Assembly (NCBI RefSeq): GCF_047495875.1
Contig: NC_092464.1
Coordinates: forward strand, 5,180,737 to 5,244,736
Length of the DNA stretch: 64,000 bases
Origin: Pithys albifrons albifrons
Taxonomy: Eukaryota; Chordata; Aves; Passeriformes; Thamnophilidae
Direction of reading: 5' to 3'
The notes below the pieces were generated by a model, which was not told where the DNA came from, searched no databases, and saw nothing but the letters and a program-made list of their open reading frames with translations. This document shows, piece by piece, positions 1 to 12,590 of this stretch. The translations under genes and the position numbers were made by a program. The stretch's first letter is position 1. Each line of letters opens with the position of its first letter.

Positions 1-1400
1 TCCATAGGAATTCTTGCGGTCATTTTGCTCTCCCTGCAAGAAAGTTTATTCACCCTGGAATTAGAATCTCGTTTCTCCAGGGAATGGGATCAAAGTGATG
101 CTCTCAGGCTCGTGCTGCAGGATTCTGTTTTCCCACCGTTTTTCACAGCACCTGTTGAGGCTCACCAGTGTGTGATCTGCTGCTCAGTCTCGTTGCCGTG
201 GCTGCTCCTCCTTCTTGGCACCCGTTTGCCCCCCTGAATGGGTCTGAAGTCTGTTCCCAGTCTCACACTTTCTTCAGGGGCATCTTTTTGGTGGTTCCTG
301 AGATCAGTCTGATCCAGTAAACCAGGTGGAAAACTCTGTGCAAGTGTGCTAGAGCTGAGTGAAGATGTTTTCCAGTCTTAGCTTAGCAATCCCAGTTACC
401 AGACAGCTCCAGCCTTCATTCTAGGCTCTTATCCATGCAGCATATTGTCTGCTAATCAGTCATGTTAAAAGTGCATTTGGCAGCTCTTGTCTCAGCCACT
501 TCCAAGCTGTACATGATGGAATGAGTTACAAGCTTCAGCTGGGCATGTTTATATGGCTGTTTTTTTATCATGGATATAAAGCATGAGCTGTACCCAAAGG
601 CTTCTGCCAAGCTTGGTGTCCATTTGAACTAGTAAACATTGTTAGCAGCGTGTTCCCAACTACCACTGCTGTCTAGCCAAGATTAGATTATGTGCTCTTA
701 AACTGTCTACAAGGCCACTTTCCTGCTTTCCAAAGCAATTTTACTTGACCAGCAGTTTCTCACAGTAAGTCTTAAGAAATGAGTCGTGTTCGACAGGCTG
801 GAAAAGTGGATTCAAGGATGGGGCAGAGCATGTCTGCTCTTCCCTTTGGAATTAAAATGCAGTTTTACATGATTAAATTGATTGCTATTGGTTCCTGAAG
901 TATGGCATCTTGAGAATCAATTAGCTATACAACTTAAGTCTTGTTACATTCAAATATGTAACTATTAGGTATTACTTCTATAACTGTCTTTACTTTTAAT
1001 TAATTACTACTTCATGACCCAGAGTAGAATGTGTGAAGCACAGAGCTGATTTTCTTGATTATCAAGTATCCACACAGACTTGATGGAGGAGTTTATCCAA
1101 ATAGATGTTCTTCTGGTAAACACACTCAGTGGTAGTGAGGGTTATTCAGGCAGTGAAGGGCATTATGTTGTATGAAGCTTAAAAATACGAGAGAAGAGGG
1201 AAGTGCAGCATCTGGGAATGCAACTGTGAGGCTTCTGACTTCGGTATGTAAAGAGCACACAGAGAGTGGGTCTGTACAGTCAGTAATGCTTATTAACTTG
1301 TTCCTGAGAAGTAGGTACTCTTCCCTTTTAAGCCTCTGAAATTTTTCCCTCTAATGACCATATTTTTAATGTTGATTTTTTTCCCTGTCCTTCTTTGTAG
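1..1400 (+). other. CTDSPL: CTDSPL intron (3' portion)
   Basis: Intronic sequence upstream of the first visible exon, ending in a pyrimidine tract and the acceptor TTCTTTGTAG at 1391-1400. I looked for the exon encoding the catalytic DLDET motif and did not find it, so it lies left of the window. No repeat or RNA gene was recognised here. Confidence 0.8.
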
Positions 1401-1457
1401 CCAATTAGCAATGCTGATTTCATCGTTCCTGTTGAGATTGATGGAACCATTCATCAG
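1401..1457 (+). CDS. CTDSPL: CTDSPL coding exon: start of phosphatase core after motif I
   Basis: 57 nt, phase 0 at both ends, acceptor TTTGTAG and donor GTGAGT. It encodes 19 residues, PISNADFIVPVEIDGTIHQ, which directly follow the DLDETLVHSSFK segment in small CTD phosphatases. The Ile-Ser after Pro and the IVPVEIDGTIHQ run match CTDSPL rather than CTDSP1 (recalled as VNNADFIIPVEIDGVVHQ). Confidence 0.95.
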
Positions 1458-4400
1458 GTGAGTGCTGTTGTTCCTGTTGTGTCCTGAGTGTCCCACAGTG
1501 TTCTCTTCCTCCATTTGCTTCTTTACATTCAGTAACTTTTGCAAAACATGGAAAATGGGCATTGTGGACTGTACCTTCCAGAAAGGCATCCCTGTTTGAT
1601 CAGGTTGAAAATCCCTCCCAGGTCTTCAATGCTTGACTCTTTATCAATTTTAAAACATTTTCAAACAGGAAATTATCTAAGAGTGGGTTTTCAAACATTG
1701 CTAGACCCAGAAAAAGCTACTGGAATGCTGCCTTTCTCATTCCCTCCTAGACAAACAGGACAAAGGTTGCCTTTAATGCCTGTTGGTAGCTCATATGGAC
1801 AAAACTCTAAAAGGTAGTAAGGAAGAACAGACATTCCTCAGGTTTTTGTGGCAATCTGTGTTTAATTTTTGTCCCCTTTTATTCTTGTAAGTAATATAAG
1901 TTCCTCTGTTAGAAGTTCTTTATATACTTCAGCATATTTAAAAGGTCTGGACAGAATTGTGAGGAGACTCATTTTTATGTCTTACTCTTGAAGAACTTCA
2001 CTTAAGGCTCTGAGAAATGATTTTCAGTAAATGCAAAACACCCATAATTTGAAAATCAATCCCCTTCGTGTATCTTGGTCTTTAATCAGTAGTCATTTCT
2101 GAAACCCCTGAATGAGAGAAATTACAGTGCCATAAATTTTCCTCTTCAGACAGACATTGAAGTTCTTGCTGGAGACAAGTTAAACAGGTTAATGTGGAGC
2201 TGAGCCTTTCTGAGACATGAACCTTGCAAATTGCTTGAAACATCTTCTGTTGGGTGTTGGAGGTTACAGATGATGCACTTACTGAGCTGCAGATCTTGCT
2301 TGGATGTGATTTAATGGAGATTTTTAAATACTTTAATTGCTGAAATGTTGAATTTTTTTATATGGATTAATTTTACTGGGCCAGAGAGTTTTGTATTTTA
2401 ATCTTGGACTAATTGATAGATCATAAAGTTGGCTCATAGTTTTGTTTGATTTCCTCTTGCTAAAACCATCCCTGTAATTGTCACTCTTAAAATAATGACT
2501 AAATATCAGTCAGTGGACTGAGAGGTGCTTTAAAGTAACAGTTGATTTGATAGTTTTTACACTGTGCCTGTTTAATGTAGAAAAACTCAAAATCTAGGTT
2601 CCTTCCACCTGTAATCTTCACCAGAGCTGATGCTTAAAACACGTAAGTGATGTTTTGGGAGATTTGTGATACTGTCAATCCTTGTTTGATGTGGGCTTTA
2701 GTTGTGTTTGGTGCTGTAAAACAGTCATTTTCTCTCCTAAAACTTTGTGGAATGCTTTTGAAAGTGAATTTTGAGTGGCTTAGAATTCTCATCACTTAGC
2801 TTGTCAAGATGATATATTTACATTTTGAAACAAATCTCAATAAAAGACTATTTGGGCTTTACCGTCAAGCACTTCAAAAGGCAGTTGCTTTTCCGTTCCC
2901 TGCTGCAAATTCACAGTTCCTTCACCAAATATGATGCAGTTTGGCACTCAGGGTGGCTGCATGTGGGGGAAAAGAAAAAAAAAACACCAAAAAACCCCAA
3001 ACAGCCAACCCACAACTGGCCAAAGGGAGTGAATTGTTCATCTCCTGCTCCTTGACAGAGAAGATCATGTGAAATTAGTCTCTGACTGTGCTTTGCTGGA
3101 GAATTCCTGTGTCATTTTCAAGGAAATTGCTTAATCACTCTTAATCACTCCAGTTCTTAATCTCTAAAATAGGTAAATACCTTGGTCATATTTGGGTGGC
3201 AAAAATGAATTGTAAGGAATTTGTGATTCTTGAAATGAAGGTAATTTATATGGCACACGGAATAGGCAGAGTTTTTTTGTGATATCTCTAGACAAAGTAA
3301 TGTCCTGTCATTCAGGAATCCTTTTTTTCTTCCACTGTGATTAACTAAAGGGCAAAGAAAGATATTTTAACTGAGTCTGTGCATTAACACAGGCTGTGGA
3401 GCTTTGACAACCTGTTCCCTCTTCAAACCTGCAATTCCTCAGTCAATTAGAGCATAAACATGAGCACTTCTTGGTTTTTATCAGAATTTGTTGTCTGTAT
3501 AATGCTTTACCATTTTCTTAAGCACTTTATATACTCAAAGGTTAATAATTGACACTGGGAAAAACTTCCACCTGTATCCCATACCCTGGGATATGTGAAA
3601 TGTGGTGGAACCACACTGTGCTCAGTGCATATCCCTGCCTGTTTTACCAGGCACCTTATCAGGCAGGAGATGATGTGAGAGATCGTTGTTGTGCTTGAAC
3701 TCTGCCTTAGACAAAACCCCAGTGAAAACAAACAGAGAAACAACCATTTCAGAAGTGCCCTTTCTGAAAGAAATTTGAAGATACACGAGGTTGTTCAGAT
3801 CTCATACACCAAAAATGCAAGTTGTGGCAAATTCAATTGCTGTACACTTGAAAGAGTTTTGAGGTTGACTTATCTAAGAAGGTTTTTTCATGGTAATTGC
3901 TGTATTTTTTTGTTGTTTAACTGATGTATTAAAAAAATACTGTCTTTAGTTTGGGGAGTTTGTGTTCTCTTACATAATTTATCCAAAGGTCAGAGAAACT
4001 CTTTTTTTTTAATTTTTATTTTATGGAAAGGATAATTCATCATCTTAAAGGGTACTTGAATAAACAAGCTTCCCTAGATTAAAAAATAGCTTTTCTGAAC
4101 ACCCCTTTTTCCCTCTCACATCTTTCTTATTTTAGCCTAAATTACCTTATCTTTAGGAAGGATTCGTCATTTTATTTTAGAAAGAAACAAATCACGTGTG
4201 AAAGTACCTCCCTTTCTTTCTGTTGTGGGCCTTCAGATGCCTGCAGAGACTGTGCCCATCTGAGCTGAAATTCCGGGAGGAGAATCCCATACTTTGTGTT
4301 GGGAATGATGGCACAGGGACAGCAGAGCAGTTCTGCTGCCAATTGACCCTCTCTGGCCAGTTCTCTCATTCCACTCTGGTTCTCTGGATCAAAGGAAGTC

Positions 4401-4458
4401 AGAGCTGGCCTTCCACTCTACCAAATTATATGGAATAAACTGTGGGAAGTTCAGTGAA

Positions 4459-4690
4459 ATCATAGAATCATAGAATTGATTGGGTTGGGAAAGACCTCTG
4501 AGATCATCAAGTCCAACCCTTGGTCCAACTCCAGTCCCTTTACCAGATCATGGCACTCAGTGCCACGGCCAAGCTCAGTTTAAAAACCTCCAGGGATGGG
4601 GAATCCACCCCCTCTCTGGGCAGCCCATTCCAATGCCTGAGCACTCTCTCTCTGGAAAGAATTTTTTTCTGATCTCCAAATGTGGTGCAG
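4459..4690 (-). mobile_element. CR1 LINE 3' fragment
   Basis: On the + strand it starts with two copies of CATAGAAT, the reverse complement of the CR1 3' octamer tail, followed by the GGTTGGGAAAGACC and ATCATCAAGTCCAACC blocks typical of inverted avian CR1 3'UTRs. The copy is truncated after about 230 nt near GATCTCCAAATG. It belongs to the same subfamily as the copy at 57951 and lies about 550 bp upstream of mir-26a in the same intron. Confidence 0.9.
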
Positions 4691-5244
4691 CTGAGAGGAG
4701 GCTTTTTGAGGGTTAAAGCAGTGGCTGGAGAAAGATGTTCAGCCTGTTTGGTACCCTGGATGTAACTTCTGCAGGGACACATCCTCTCCTTTGGACCTGC
4801 TTCCCATTGGAGAAGTGCAGAGTGACCACAGGCCCCAGATCAGAAACTGTGTGGGAAATGCAGCTTGAAGCCCCTGTGAGGGAAGATTTTTAGGGTATGG
4901 TTGTCCTTTGTCTTTTATCCAAATGACTTGCAGTGCCTTTGTGCCTTGCTGCCAATGGCAGAGAGTAAGGAAGGCAGTGGGGAAGAGTTGGATTTGGTGT
5001 CACTTGAAATTTCCATTTTAAATTTCATTTGTTTGTTGACTATAACGAGTTTTTACTGTTTGGTTTTTTAATTCAATTAACAATTGCTTATTTTTACTTG
5101 TTGAAAGCTAAAGAAATATTTGGGGTGTGTACTTTGAATGTGTAATATGCAAAATGTTTGTTAATGGTGGGGGGAAAACGCTGTTTGAATAACAACCTTC
5201 CTTCCTATAAAGCACAAAATGCATGGATTTTCTTCCTGAAGGCT

Positions 5245-5321
5245 GTGGCCTGGTTCAAGTAATCCAGGATAGGCTGTATCCATTCTGACTGGCCTATTCT
5301 TGGTTACTTGCACTGGGAGAC
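5245..5321 (+). ncRNA. MIR26A: microRNA precursor mir-26a (CTDSPL intronic)
   Basis: The 5' arm contains the mature miR-26a-5p, starting TTCAAGTAATCCAGGATAGG, at 5254-5275. The 3' arm at 5293-5314 matches miR-26a-3p (CCTATTCTTGGTTACTTGCA). The arms pair around a loop of about 17 nt (GTATCCATTCTGACTGG) that closely resembles the chicken precursor and differs from the human loop. The mature sequence is identical to the vertebrate one as I know it. It lies on the sense strand of a CTDSPL intron, where mir-26a-1 also sits in mammals, so it is expected to be processed from the host primary transcript. Targets known in other vertebrates include EZH2 and the small CTD phosphatases. Confidence 0.98.
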
Positions 5322-8300
5322 AACCCCAACTGTGTGACCCAGCACGAGGAGGCTCAAGGACGTGGGTTATTTCCTGCTCAGAAGATGCACCAGCCCAGGA
5401 GATGGAAGATCACTGCAGTTTGATTTGTCTTGGGCAGATTATTTTGGTCATTACTTGCATATTTTTTTATTGTAAAGCAGGTTTTGAAAGGCAGTTCTTT
5501 GTGTGCTATTTAATTGATTGAAATGGAGCTGGGTTTCTCTTTGGGTTTCACAAATACTGAGTCTCTTTAGGTCAGGATTGCTTTGAGGTATAGAAAATTG
5601 ACCTGGAAATATGAAATCTTGGAAACAATTAAGGATAATTACTTGTGTTCTGCCATTAGCAGCTGTAAGGATCCTGTGAAAACACGCCTAGTGCATGATT
5701 TGTGCTTGACATGGTAACAGCAGGGTTCATTTTAAATAATAAAAAAAGACTATTCCTCCAAATTCTTGCTGTGATAAGGAAGAATTTTGTTAACACATAA
5801 TACAAAAGAAATGCAGAGATATATTTTTTTTAATGTCCTGAAGACAGTATCTAAATCCCAGAAAAATGCCAGGAGCCAGTTAGTCTAGAGACTTAAACTG
5901 AAGGCATCAGGCAATGGAGGAAAAAGCCAAGCCACAAATAACCAGGCAGCATTGAGATTCTAGTCCAGCCACTAACAAAGTAAAGGGAAAAAAATTCCAA
6001 ATGAGGAGGAAGAGGAGAAAAGAGCTGCACTGTCAGCTGAAGAAAGCTTTTTATGTCAAGTAAACCAAAGAGATTTTGTAGCCCAGGATACCAGTACACT
6101 TGGAGTTACTTCCAGGGGACTTCTCAAAGAAAACTTGAAGGAGAATAACTATCCAAAGTATTAAGATATGTTGGTCTGCCAAAAAAAAAATCAATGTTGT
6201 GAAATTAAGGCTTTTTACAGGGGGAAATAATTGAAGAGAAAATTTTGTGAGATTTCATCCTGAGAGTTGACACTTATTATTGATCAGACATTTTACATGA
6301 GAAGCAAATCTGTTGGCCAAATCCCAGCAGGGAAGATTAAAGGCAAAACAGCAAGAAACTCAAGTAGAGGGGGCTGTGGGTGCCCTGTGGTGGATCAGGA
6401 GATCTAAACTGCAGAAGGGAGACAACACAACTGGAAATGCTGTGTATTTACAGCCAGCACTGACTGGGTGCAGCATTAGGAGACCCCCAAACAGCCAGAG
6501 GAGCACTGAGTGCGAAGACTTGCCTGCAAGCCTGTGGTTTGGAGCCCTCGGGCTGCAGCTCCAGGGTGGATTTACTGTGTGCTCTCCTCATGGAGGAGGT
6601 GGGTTATGTTGCAAGCAGCAAAGTTCATATCCTTGGCAGGGAGTTTGTAATTACATTCCAAGTGGAAATACTTCACTGACGTGGGCACAGATAGGGATGG
6701 AGAGCAAGGAGGAGGCTTCTTTTGCTCTGGCTGAAAAGACTGGGCTTTAAAAGGGAAATTAGTGTTAAATTCCAGTACTTACTATGTAGTGAAGACTCTG
6801 TGGTGCTCCTTTTGTGCCTTCAAAATTATAATTTAAGGCTAAAGAATCAAAAACTTCATTATTAAGGAGTAACTTGGATCCTGCTATCTTTGCTCTTAGA
6901 ACTGGGAAGTTGGATAGTCTCTGGGTACCCAAAAGCAGAGGGACCTTCTGCCTGTGTCTAAAAAATTCAAAGGTAGAATTTGGAGAGGAAATACTACAGA
7001 ACAACTTTGTGTAGTAAGAATTAATGAAAAATTAATTGCGTTGTTATAAGGAAGGAAATTACTTGGTTTATGCCTGGTGGAATACAGGAAACATTGCTGT
7101 AATTATCTAGAAAGAGTGGTGTTGAAGTACATCTGTTCACTGTCTTTAATTCATAAAATGTCACATTTATTTGACGGGTTAGGTCCTCCTGTGGTTGTTT
7201 AAATAAAAAGAAAAATCTGGGTTATAAATTGTTATCTGTATCAAAGTTTAAATGTAATGTTTATGCAGCCAGAAATAGTTTAGATGAATTTCATAGGAAT
7301 AACTTTAAGCAGGTCAAGTCTTCATGGGATGATCTGTGTGCTACATAAAGGGGAAGAGTAATTAACATTTCTGCTTTAGTCATTAAAGTACAGCTCCATC
7401 ATACATGTTTTTAATAAAACTTTGCTTTCAGATTGAGGATTTCAGTTTCCAATTACACACTTTTTTTTTCCTTTTGCTGAAGGCTTTAATTGTTACACTT
7501 CAGTTCAAGCTGCTGTTTCTGTATTTTTCTCCTTCAGGCTTTTTCTCTGGGTACCTCAATTTTTTAACCTCTTATTAACATGAAGCTCGTAAAACACATA
7601 AAATTAATGTAGTTTTACATATCAAAGAATGAAATTCCTGAAATTGCAGTCGGTTCTATGCCAGACTTCTCCGTTTGAAATTTCCAGTATTAGGGATTGT
7701 TTGCCAAACAAAGAAGATAAAATACTGCCAGTGTTTTCTCTCAAACTTCTAATCTTACTGCAAACAAGACAGATAAATATTTTTTAAGCAGACTCCCCTC
7801 TTCAGCTTCCCAATATGTTGTGAGCTACTTCCAATTCTTCTGAGCAGTAGTTATCTTATCTTGGTATTTTCTGTGAATGCAAAATCATCTTGCTTGCTCT
7901 GAAAAGAGGGGCAGGCAGGCTCTAATATCTGTTAATCAGGTTGTTGACAGTGGGCAGCCAAGCTGCCTGTGTGGATGTCAGTGCAAAAAGGGAGTAAAAC
8001 ATTGCTGAAAGCAGAATGCTCAAGAGGAGAGAGATCCTGAGTATTTGCCATCTTTATGGCAAGGTCCTCATGGAAGATGCTGCAGACTTTGTCAGTGAGC
8101 TTTGAAAACAGCCTTTTTAGCCATTTTGCACAGTGCTGTGAAGGCTGCTGGTGAAAAAAAGCTCTCTGCAGAGCTGGATGACTGATAACTCTCCACAGTG
8201 AGATATGGTACTTAGCACCTGGAATTTAAAAAATGAAAGAATTAGCCACAGAAAGAGAACAGCTCCCTGTTGTGCAATTCCTGTTGTCACAGAGTTTTCA

Positions 8301-8695
8301 TCAAATTAATTCCTTTTGTAAAGCTCTTCAGCACCAAAGGTACCAGCACCAAAAAGGGGTTTGGTTGAGAAATCTGAATCCTCGTTCCTTGAGAAGCCCT
8401 CCTGTCTCTCTTTGCCTTTAATGAGATTTTTCCAGCAGCATCACTCCAGATGATGCACAGAGCTTGCAATGGCATAATCAGCATGGGGCTTGGCAGCCTG
8501 TGCGTGCCAATCTCTCATCATTGGATCTCTACTTTTATCTTGTGTACTTCTTTTTTTATTTTCAGCGTTTTGTTTGAACTGCTTCCCTGTTAACTTTTGT
8601 TTCTTCAGGTGGTGGGATTGCAGGAGTGGTTTGGGTTGAGGTTTTTTTTTCCTTTCCTTGAGCACCATCTGACCTAAATGTCATTATCATTCCAG

Positions 8696-8788
8696 GTTTA
8701 TGTTTTGAAACGACCACATGTGGATGAGTTTCTTCAGAGGATGGGAGAGCTCTTTGAATGTGTACTCTTCACAGCCAGTCTAGCCAAG
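8696..8788 (+). CDS. CTDSPL: CTDSPL coding exon: motif II
   Basis: 93 nt, 31 codons, phase 0 at both ends. It runs from [12 protein letters not shown] to [13 protein letters not shown] and includes the FTAS threonine of HAD motif II, which contacts the aspartyl-phosphate. The acceptor is TCATTCCAG and the donor GTTTGT. GELFE matches CTDSP1 as I recall it, while human CTDSPL has GQLFE, a minor difference. Confidence 0.96.
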
Positions 8789-10406
8789 GTTTGTTCCTCA
8801 GTTCATCTCATTAACCTTTTCAGTGCTGGACAGTGGAGTTTTTGGTTGGGTTTTCTAGGGATAATTATTTCCACTGTTGGGTACTATCTTAATTTTCCCC
8901 TTCTTTTCTGCTTCTTTGTCTGACAGTGTGTACTTTGTCTGCTAGTGTGTGGGTAAGTGTTTCCATGGTAACACCATCACATATGGGCTTGTCTCATAAT
9001 GTAGCCTCCATGCATTGCTCATGATGCCAATATGAAAGGCTCACAAGTTACCATGGTTATAGTGAGAAATTAGAACAAATAGTGTGCAAGTAAAGCAGCA
9101 CATTAAAGCTGGGCATGAAATAAAACACTCCGAATTAAACAACATCTACACGATCAACCGGTGACTCAGAAATTTACTGAAAATTGGCAACGTGGTTCTT
9201 TGTTCTGTCAAGGTGCAATTGCAATCTGGAGGTAGAAAATGAGGCTTTTGCAAAGCTTGAAACACCAACAGGAATATTTTGTGCCCTCTGGTCTGCAGTA
9301 GCAGTAGTAGTTTGTAGGTAGTTTTGTGGTAGATGTTACAGTAGTGGACTGATATTAAATTCCTCACTGTCAGTGTATTGTATTTGTGATGTCTTGTTTG
9401 TAAAATTATATTGGTTATTTTTAAGTAATGCTCTAGCATGGGAAGCTTTTACTCCAGCCTAGTGATGGTGGAAGGGGACAGGGCCCTGATCTGTAATGCC
9501 TTCCTATCAGAGGATTCTTGCCTGCATTCTCTTCACCAAGTTCTGTTCAGTCACGTTGTAAAAGTCCTAAATACTGCAACAATTCCATGCTGAAGTTAGA
9601 TGTCTCTTTAATTTTTCATAGTCAAAAGATGATTTCAACATCAATTTTGTTCTCAGTTTAAAATACAGGAAAATGGTAACTCCTATCCTGCAATATTAAT
9701 CTATAACTACCATTTTCAAGTATGTGGTTATTCATGGTTTATTTGGATAATTTTCCTTGGTCAATTTATATCAATCGTTGGATTCTAAGCTGTGCCTCAC
9801 TTAAAGTATCATCTTATGTATAAAATGAGAATTTCCCTAGTATTGTACATGGGTATTTTTCCTAATAACATCTTTTCCTGATCTTCTGTGGTCCAATTAT
9901 GCACTTTGGTAACCTTAAGAGTGTTACTGCCCCAGTCACTCCAAGGACATCACTTGGAAAAGCCACGTCAGGCTCAAATGTGTTCATTGCAGTTTGTCTT
10001 CAGAGGCACATGGCAACAAATCAGCTGTGGAAATGCTTCCTATAGATTTTCTGTTAGCACTGGCTGGTTTTAGGGTAATGTTGGGTGAGATCTCCAGATC
10101 TATCAACCTCTAGAAAACTCCTGTGATAACTGTGAGTTGGCCCCAAGAATGGAACCTAATCAATGAGGCACAGAAAACATTAGAGTGCAAGTTGGCCTTT
10201 TATGGAATGATAATTTTCCTACTTTAGCATTATCTCTTTATTAATCACTTCAGGTTTGCAGGCAAGTAAGTTAATTAACAAGGAGCAGGGAAGAAAATGG
10301 AGAAAAGGGCATTTGATCCGAAATTATTTCGTGTCCCTTCTTGGGCTCTGTGAACCAGCCTTGTCTATATGTTGCTAACTCTGTGTTTCAAACTTCTATT
10401 TTTAAG
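8789..10406 (+). other. CTDSPL: CTDSPL intron with paired X-box motifs
   Basis: A 1.6-kb intron. The only notable structure is a pair of RFX-like palindromes at 8959-8972 and 9047-9060. No transposon was recognised. The acceptor is TTTTTAAG, a weaker AAG form. Confidence 0.8.
8959..9060. promoter_or_regulatory. Two RFX X-box-like palindromes in CTDSPL intron
   Basis: GTTTCCATGGTAAC at 8959-8972 is a full match to the palindromic X-box consensus GTTNCCNNGGNAAC bound by RFX factors. GTTACCATGGTTAT at 9047-9060 has the left half intact and a degenerate right half. Their starts are 88 bp apart, beginning 170 bp after the exon. Function as an intronic enhancer is inferred from the motifs only. 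Confidence 0.45.
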
Positions 10407-10592
10407 TATGCAGACCCAGTGGCCGACTTACTGGATCGCTGGGGTGTGTTCAGGGCAAGGCTCTTTAGAGAATCCTGTGTTTTCCACCGAGGAAATTATG
10501 TGAAGGATCTGAGTCGACTGGGACGTGAGCTGAGTAAAGTTATTATAGTAGATAATTCTCCTGCATCTTACATCTTCCACCCTGAAAATGCA
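10407..10592 (+). CDS. CTDSPL: CTDSPL coding exon: motifs III and IV
   Basis: 186 nt, 62 codons, phase 0, from [15 protein letters not shown] to SYIFHPENA. It contains the conserved insertion region ([16 protein letters not shown], with the motif III lysine) and the VDNSPAS motif IV with the Mg-coordinating Asp-Asn. It is nearly identical to mammalian CTDSPL, and DRWGVF, LGRELSK and IIVDNS favour CTDSPL over CTDSP1 (DKWGAF, LGRDLRR, LILDNS). The donor is GTAAGT. Confidence 0.97.
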
Positions 10593-12464
10593 GTAAGTAT
10601 TCAAAGTACTCAAGCGTAACTTTATCTTTGTGGTCCTTGCCCAGCCTTTTGGATTCAGAAAATAATCTTTCAGAGAGCACTGACTTGGATTAGTTTCTGT
10701 ATTTTCTTAGACTGCAGGTAGGCTCTGGGACTCACTGCCAAATGGTGAAGGGCATGGGCAAACTGATCTTGACAGCATGTCACAGCCATGACTGTTCATG
10801 TGCTCTCAGCTGTAGCTTTTGGCAGCAAGTCCAGCAGTTCTGAGAAATACCAAGTGGTGTGGAACCTGAGGAACTCACCTGGCTCTAAAAGCCAAAGCTG
10901 CCCTACAGCACAGTTGTTCTTTGGAGTGATGATTACAGATGGAATGGTTTGCTTGAACTTCTTCTTGTACTCCCATCTTTTTTCATTGTGTGAATGAAAA
11001 TAATCTTATTAGACAAGACAATTAATGCTTTACTGATTTCTATCTGAAATCTGTATTTGTGGGTAAATGAAAGGAAAAAAATCGACATCCTGTTGTGCTG
11101 TTATGCTTCCTCCTTCAAGTGTTTTTTATAACTCCCCTCATAATTAGAAACATTAGCCAGCAAGTTCATCAGGTTTTGGGAACAAGGATAAAAGGCAGCA
11201 GTACTTCAGGGGAGAGCAATTAGGAGCAGTGCATTTTCACTGTGTGTGTGGTGGCTCCAGGAGCTCTGATGGAAGGGTCTGGCCCTTGCTCCATCCATTG
11301 CTGGGGTCAGCACAGACACTCACAGCTGCTTTGGAGCTGCCAGGGGAGAAGCTGGAACTCCCTTACATCTACTGATTTTTAAACAACCAGGGTATGCCAT
11401 GTGTTCTTTGATGTTTTAAGGCTGCCTTCTTTGTGAACTGTTAAAATTGGTGTAGGAAATTTTTTAGCAAGGACACTGTTTAGCACGGTCCTGCCTCTCC
11501 AGAATAGAATTTTTTCTAACTTGAGCTGTTTATCTTGCAGCAGGCAGCTTTTAAGTTTAGATCCTAATGCTGTGATGCCTTCAGTGATGTGGTGAAAACA
11601 TTCTTCTAGTTGGTGCCACACACGGTTTAAAGTTGCCATTTACAAAAACCAGGAGCTGAAGCTCTTAATTTATGTTCATGGTTAAAATTAAAAACCTGAT
11701 CCAGATCATCATTTGGTATCTTGGGAATCAGTGCCAAGAAAATAATGAGCTGGAGAAATTTGGGAGATGAAATTAAGGGCCTTGTCAGAGTGGTTTAATC
11801 ATGTATAGAAAAGTGCTGCTAGTGAACTGATCCTCGAGTCTTTGCAGAAACCAGAGCTTGTAACAAGATCCAAGATAGTCTTTAAAAGACCTCAGTGAAC
11901 TTCCATAGTGAAGATATACAGAACTCCTTCCCCAAGTTCAGCCCACATTTAAGAAGAGTTATTAAATGCATTACTCTCTCAACCTACTCTCAAGGTCTAA
12001 TATTTTAATCTGAGCACTATTCTGTACTCGTGTTGAAGTATTTCCTCCAAACTCCTTGCCAGAAGGGGTTGTTGCTGCATTCCTGTGCCTGGTGACTCAC
12101 ACAGATCATTCCTAGAGGGGGGAAAAAAAAGACTTGCCTGTAAATAAAGTGTCAGTGCAGCTTTATAACCTTCGTCTTCCTTCCAGTCTGTTCTGATTAT
12201 TGAGGAGGCAGAGCAAGTTGAGCTGCCCAGTGTAGGGTCATGTAGGTCATCTGGACATGGAGGTGAAGGTCAGCTGTGGTGTGGTTGGCTTTTGGGGTTG
12301 ATGTTGGGTACTGGAAAACAAGGGCTTGAACCTGGTGCTCCACCTGAATGGTGATGATTAGCAATTTGCCTCATTGTGATGACGAGGATGAGTGTTACAG
12401 AACACCCACACAGGCAAAACTCATGATGAAACCCTCTCAGTGTTTGTTGGTTGCTTTGTTTCAG
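10593..12464 (+). other. CTDSPL: CTDSPL last intron
   Basis: A 1.9-kb intron with donor GTAAGT and acceptor TTGTTTCAG. It is unique-looking sequence with no recognised transposon or RNA gene. Confidence 0.8.
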
Positions 12465-12590
12465 GTGCCTGTGCAGTCCTGGTTTGATGACATGACAGAC
12501 ACAGAGCTGCTAGATCTTATTCCTTTCTTTGAAGGACTAAGCAAAGAGGAAGAAGTTTACAGTATGCTTCATAAACTCTGCAACAGGTAG
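12465..12590 (+). CDS. CTDSPL: CTDSPL terminal coding exon
   Basis: The exon starts after TTGTTTCAG and encodes [20 protein letters not shown] through SMLHKLCNR, ending with TAG at 12588-12590 (41 codons plus stop). The [17 protein letters not shown] segment and LCNR terminus identify CTDSPL. The end of the exon ([15 protein letters not shown]) differs conservatively from human (REDDVYSMLHRLCNR, from memory). The open frame extends upstream into the intron as far as 12348, but only the part after the acceptor is coding. Confidence 0.97.

Larger units (their letters stand above)
1458..8695 (+). other. CTDSPL: CTDSPL intron hosting mir-26a
   Basis: A 7.2-kb intron with donor GTGAGT and acceptor TTCCAG. 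It holds one minus-strand CR1 fragment (4459-4690) and the mir-26a hairpin (5245-5321). Around 6.3-6.75 kb there is a comparatively GC-rich patch with a 145-codon open frame that resembles nothing I know. The rest is AT-rich intronic sequence with homopolymer runs and no recognised features. Confidence 0.85.
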
